This document shows positions 7,145 through 8,197 of a stretch of DNA of 8,197 bases, in pieces. Positions within the stretch are counted from its first letter, which is position 1; each line of letters opens with the position of its first letter. Made by a program: the position numbers and the translations under genes. Source of the stretch: Actinomycetota bacterium (GTDB lineage Bacteria > Actinomycetota > Thermoleophilia > Gaiellales > Gaiellaceae); assembly GCA_013816275.1 (NCBI GenBank), contig JACDER010000050.1, positions 1 to 8,197 of the forward strand. Direction: 5' to 3'. Under the pieces are notes generated by a model, which did no database searches, had not been told where the DNA came from, and saw only the letters and a list, made by a program, of their open reading frames with translations.

Positions 7145-7152
7145 GCTCGTCG

Positions 7153-7162
7153 CCCCCTCCTT
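7153..7162 (-). promoter_or_regulatory. Strong Shine-Dalgarno site of the YjbQ gene
   Basis: AAGGAGGGGG on the minus strand, leaving 8-11 nt to the GTG at 7144 depending on pairing register. It is the strongest ribosome-binding site in the window, as expected for the first gene of an operon, and it decides the GTG start. Confidence 0.75.
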
Positions 7163-7179
7163 GCGACTCACTGGATGCC

Positions 7180-7189
7180 GGCCATGGCC
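7180..7189. repeat. 10-bp perfect palindrome in the operon 5' leader
   Basis: GGCCATGGCC is a perfect 10-bp palindrome between the predicted transcription start and the YjbQ ribosome-binding site. It could be a small operator half or simply chance in GC-rich DNA; nothing else in the sequence supports a role. Confidence 0.25.
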
Positions 7190-7214
7190 ACCGGGTTGGT
7201 TGCAAACGCGCCGT

Positions 7215-7243
7215 AACCTAACACGGTGCCGGGACGGCAACAA
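7215..7243 (-). promoter_or_regulatory. Predicted sigma70-type promoter of the YjbQ-hopanoid operon
   Basis: Read on the minus strand there is a -35 box TTGTTG (7243-7238), a 17-nt spacer, and a -10 box TAGGTT (7220-7215) preceded by an extended -10 TGT. This fits the TAnnnT -10 consensus of high-GC actinobacteria. Transcription would start near 7208, giving a leader of about 64 nt before the YjbQ GTG. The leader is too short to hold a typical riboswitch. It is the only convincing promoter seen for the minus-strand genes. Confidence 0.55.
7227..7239. promoter_or_regulatory. Inverted repeat inside the operon promoter (operator candidate)
   Basis: TGCCG-GGA-CGGCA forms 5-bp perfect arms around a 3-nt centre. 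It lies almost entirely in the spacer between the predicted -35 and -10 boxes of the hopanoid operon. A second, looser repeat, GGGAC (7231-7235) with GTCCC (7246-7250), spans the -35 box. A dimeric repressor bound here would block the promoter. No regulator gene is in the window. Confidence 0.35.
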
Positions 7244-7263
7244 GGGTCCCTTCTCTCTCGCGC

Positions 7264-7269
7264 TACGCT
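7264..7269 (+). promoter_or_regulatory. Predicted -10 box of a leaderless thiolase mRNA
   Basis: TACGCT matches TAnnnT and ends 6 nt before the GTG at 7276, the spacing expected if transcription begins at the start codon. There is no Shine-Dalgarno sequence at a usable distance (only AGG two bases before the GTG) and no good -35 box. Leaderless genes of this form are common in actinobacteria. Confidence 0.45.
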
Positions 7270-7275
7270 CAGGTT

Positions 7276-8197
7276 GTGAGCAGATCGGTCATCGTCGCGA
7301 CCGCGCGAACGCCGTTTGGCAGGCTCGGCGGTTCTCTGGCCGGCTACGAAGCCACGCAGCTGGGCGGGACAGTCATCAGAGCCGCGCTCGAACGGGCGGG
7401 AATCGAGGGCACCGAGGTCGGCTATGCGGTCATGGGCCAGGTGCTCCAGGGGGGTGCCGGACAGGCACCGTCTCGCCAGGCGACGGTAGCGGCCGGACTG
7501 CCGGTCGAGCTTTCCTCCGACACGATCAACAAGGTCTGTGCGTCGAGCATCCGGGCGATCGAGATCGCCGACCTGATGATCCGGACCGGCGAGCACGACG
7601 TGGTCGTCGCGGGTGGAATGGAGTCGATGACGAATGCGCCCTACGCGCTCAAGAAGGCGCGGTTCGGGTACCGGCTGGGCGACGGAACGCTGATCGACCT
7701 AACCGTTCACGACGGGCTCATCTCCACGTTCGAACACCGCCACATGATCCAGCAGGCCTCATTCGTCTCCCGTGAGCTCGGGATCGAGCGCGAGGATCAG
7801 GATCGCTGGGCGCTGCGCTCGCACGAGCGCGCCGTCCGGGCGATCGACAACGGCTTCTTCGACCCGGAGATCGTCGCGGTGAACGGGGTCTCCGTGGACG
7901 AGAGCCCGCGCCGGGACACTTCCTACGAGAAGCTGGCTAAGCTCAGGCCCGTCTTCGATTCGGAGGGGACGACTACGGCGGGGAACGCTCCCCCCGTCAA
8001 CGACGGAGCCGCTGCCGTCGTAGTGACGAGCGAGGAGTACGCGCGCAAGCGTGGCCTCGACGTTCTGGCCACGATCCTCTCGCAGGCCTACGTCGCCGAC
8101 GACTTCGCCTATCTCGCCCGGACGCCGGCCACCGCGGGGAAGCTGGCCCTAGAGAAGGCGGGGAAGACGATCGACGACGTCGAACGCGTGGAGCTGA
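7276..8197 (+). CDS. Thiolase (acetyl-CoA C-acyltransferase family), C-terminus cut by window edge
   Basis: The first 307 codons of a thiolase of about 390-400 residues, cut off by the right edge. Thiolases condense or cleave acyl-CoA units through a covalent acyl-cysteine. The nucleophile is Cys88 in NKVCASS (85-91). Other family blocks are ARTPFGRLGGSL (10-21), GQAPSRQA (62-69), AGGMESMTNAPY (112-123), EDQDRWALRSHERA (173-186), KLRPVFDSEGTTTAGN (222-237) and VNDGAAAVVV (241-250). The C-terminal catalytic His and second Cys lie beyond the window. The only in-frame start after an in-frame stop at 7219-7221 is the GTG at 7276. The gene has no ATG near its start and is easy to miss. Two CoA-loop segments differ from the family norm: HMIQQASFVS at 156-165 where HMG-TAENVA is usual, and NAPPVND at 237-243 where NASG-ND or NAPG-ND is usual. 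The substrate may therefore not be acetoacetyl-CoA. It is transcribed away from the hopanoid operon, and a shared role is not shown. Confidence 0.9.
   Translation, partial: MSRSVIVATARTPFGRLGGSLAGYEATQLGGTVIRAALERAGIEGTEVGYAVMGQVLQGGAGQAPSRQATVAAGLPVELSSDTINKVCASSIRAIEIADLMIRTGEHDVVVAGGMESMTNAPYALKKARFGYRLGDGTLIDLTVHDGLISTFEHRHMIQQASFVSRELGIEREDQDRWALRSHERAVRAIDNGFFDPEIVAVNGVSVDESPRRDTSYEKLAKLRPVFDSEGTTTAGNAPPVNDGAAAVVVTSEEYARKRGLDVLATILSQAYVADDFAYLARTPATAGKLALEKAGKTIDDVERVEL

Noticed and set aside
7195..7224. A TTGGTT / TAACAC promoter pair (17-nt spacer) on the plus strand for the thiolase
   Set aside because: The -10 lacks the final T and would leave a ~45-nt leader without a ribosome-binding site. 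The TACGCT box next to the GTG explains the start better.
6948..7775. A plus-strand open frame beginning with ATG that overlaps YjbQ and the thiolase
   Set aside because: It runs antisense to YjbQ and then out of frame with the thiolase, whose frame from the GTG at 7276 carries the family motifs.

Overview
This is GC-rich bacterial DNA carrying an almost complete hopanoid (bacterial sterol-like lipid) operon on the minus strand, with a divergent thiolase gene on the plus strand at the right edge. The protein families, the high GC content, the GTG/TTG starts and the gene order (hpnC-hpnD-hpnE-prenyl synthase-shc-hpnG-hpnH, which as I recall matches the Streptomyces hopanoid cluster) suggest an actinobacterium. 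It need not be Streptomyces itself; the lineage is inferred, not proven. No mobile element, CRISPR array, tRNA or rRNA was seen.

Layout, following minus-strand transcription from right to left: a YjbQ-family gene (7144-6689), hpnC (6689-5799), hpnD (5802-4969), hpnE (4886-3552), a polyprenyl diphosphate synthase (3555-2557), squalene-hopene cyclase (2560-707), hpnG (710-102) and the first 33 codons of hpnH (99-1), which runs off the left edge. Neighbouring genes overlap by 1 or 4 nt or are 2 nt apart. The one exception is an 82-nt gap between hpnD and hpnE that holds a GC-rich hairpin. Transcription probably starts from a sigma70-type promoter near 7215-7243, in the ~130-bp divergent intergenic region. 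The plus-strand thiolase (7276 to the right edge, truncated) has a -10-like box just upstream of its GTG and may be translated from a leaderless mRNA.

How the genes work together: the prenyl synthase would make farnesyl diphosphate (or a near relative). HpnD joins two molecules into presqualene diphosphate, HpnC converts that to hydroxysqualene, and HpnE reduces it to squalene. The cyclase folds squalene into hopene. HpnH adds an adenosyl group and HpnG removes adenine, giving the C35 ribosyl side chain. The core pathway is well known. The less expected parts are the YjbQ gene translationally coupled at the head of the operon, the inverted repeat inside the operon promoter, the TTG start of the cyclase, and unusual CoA-loop residues in the thiolase.
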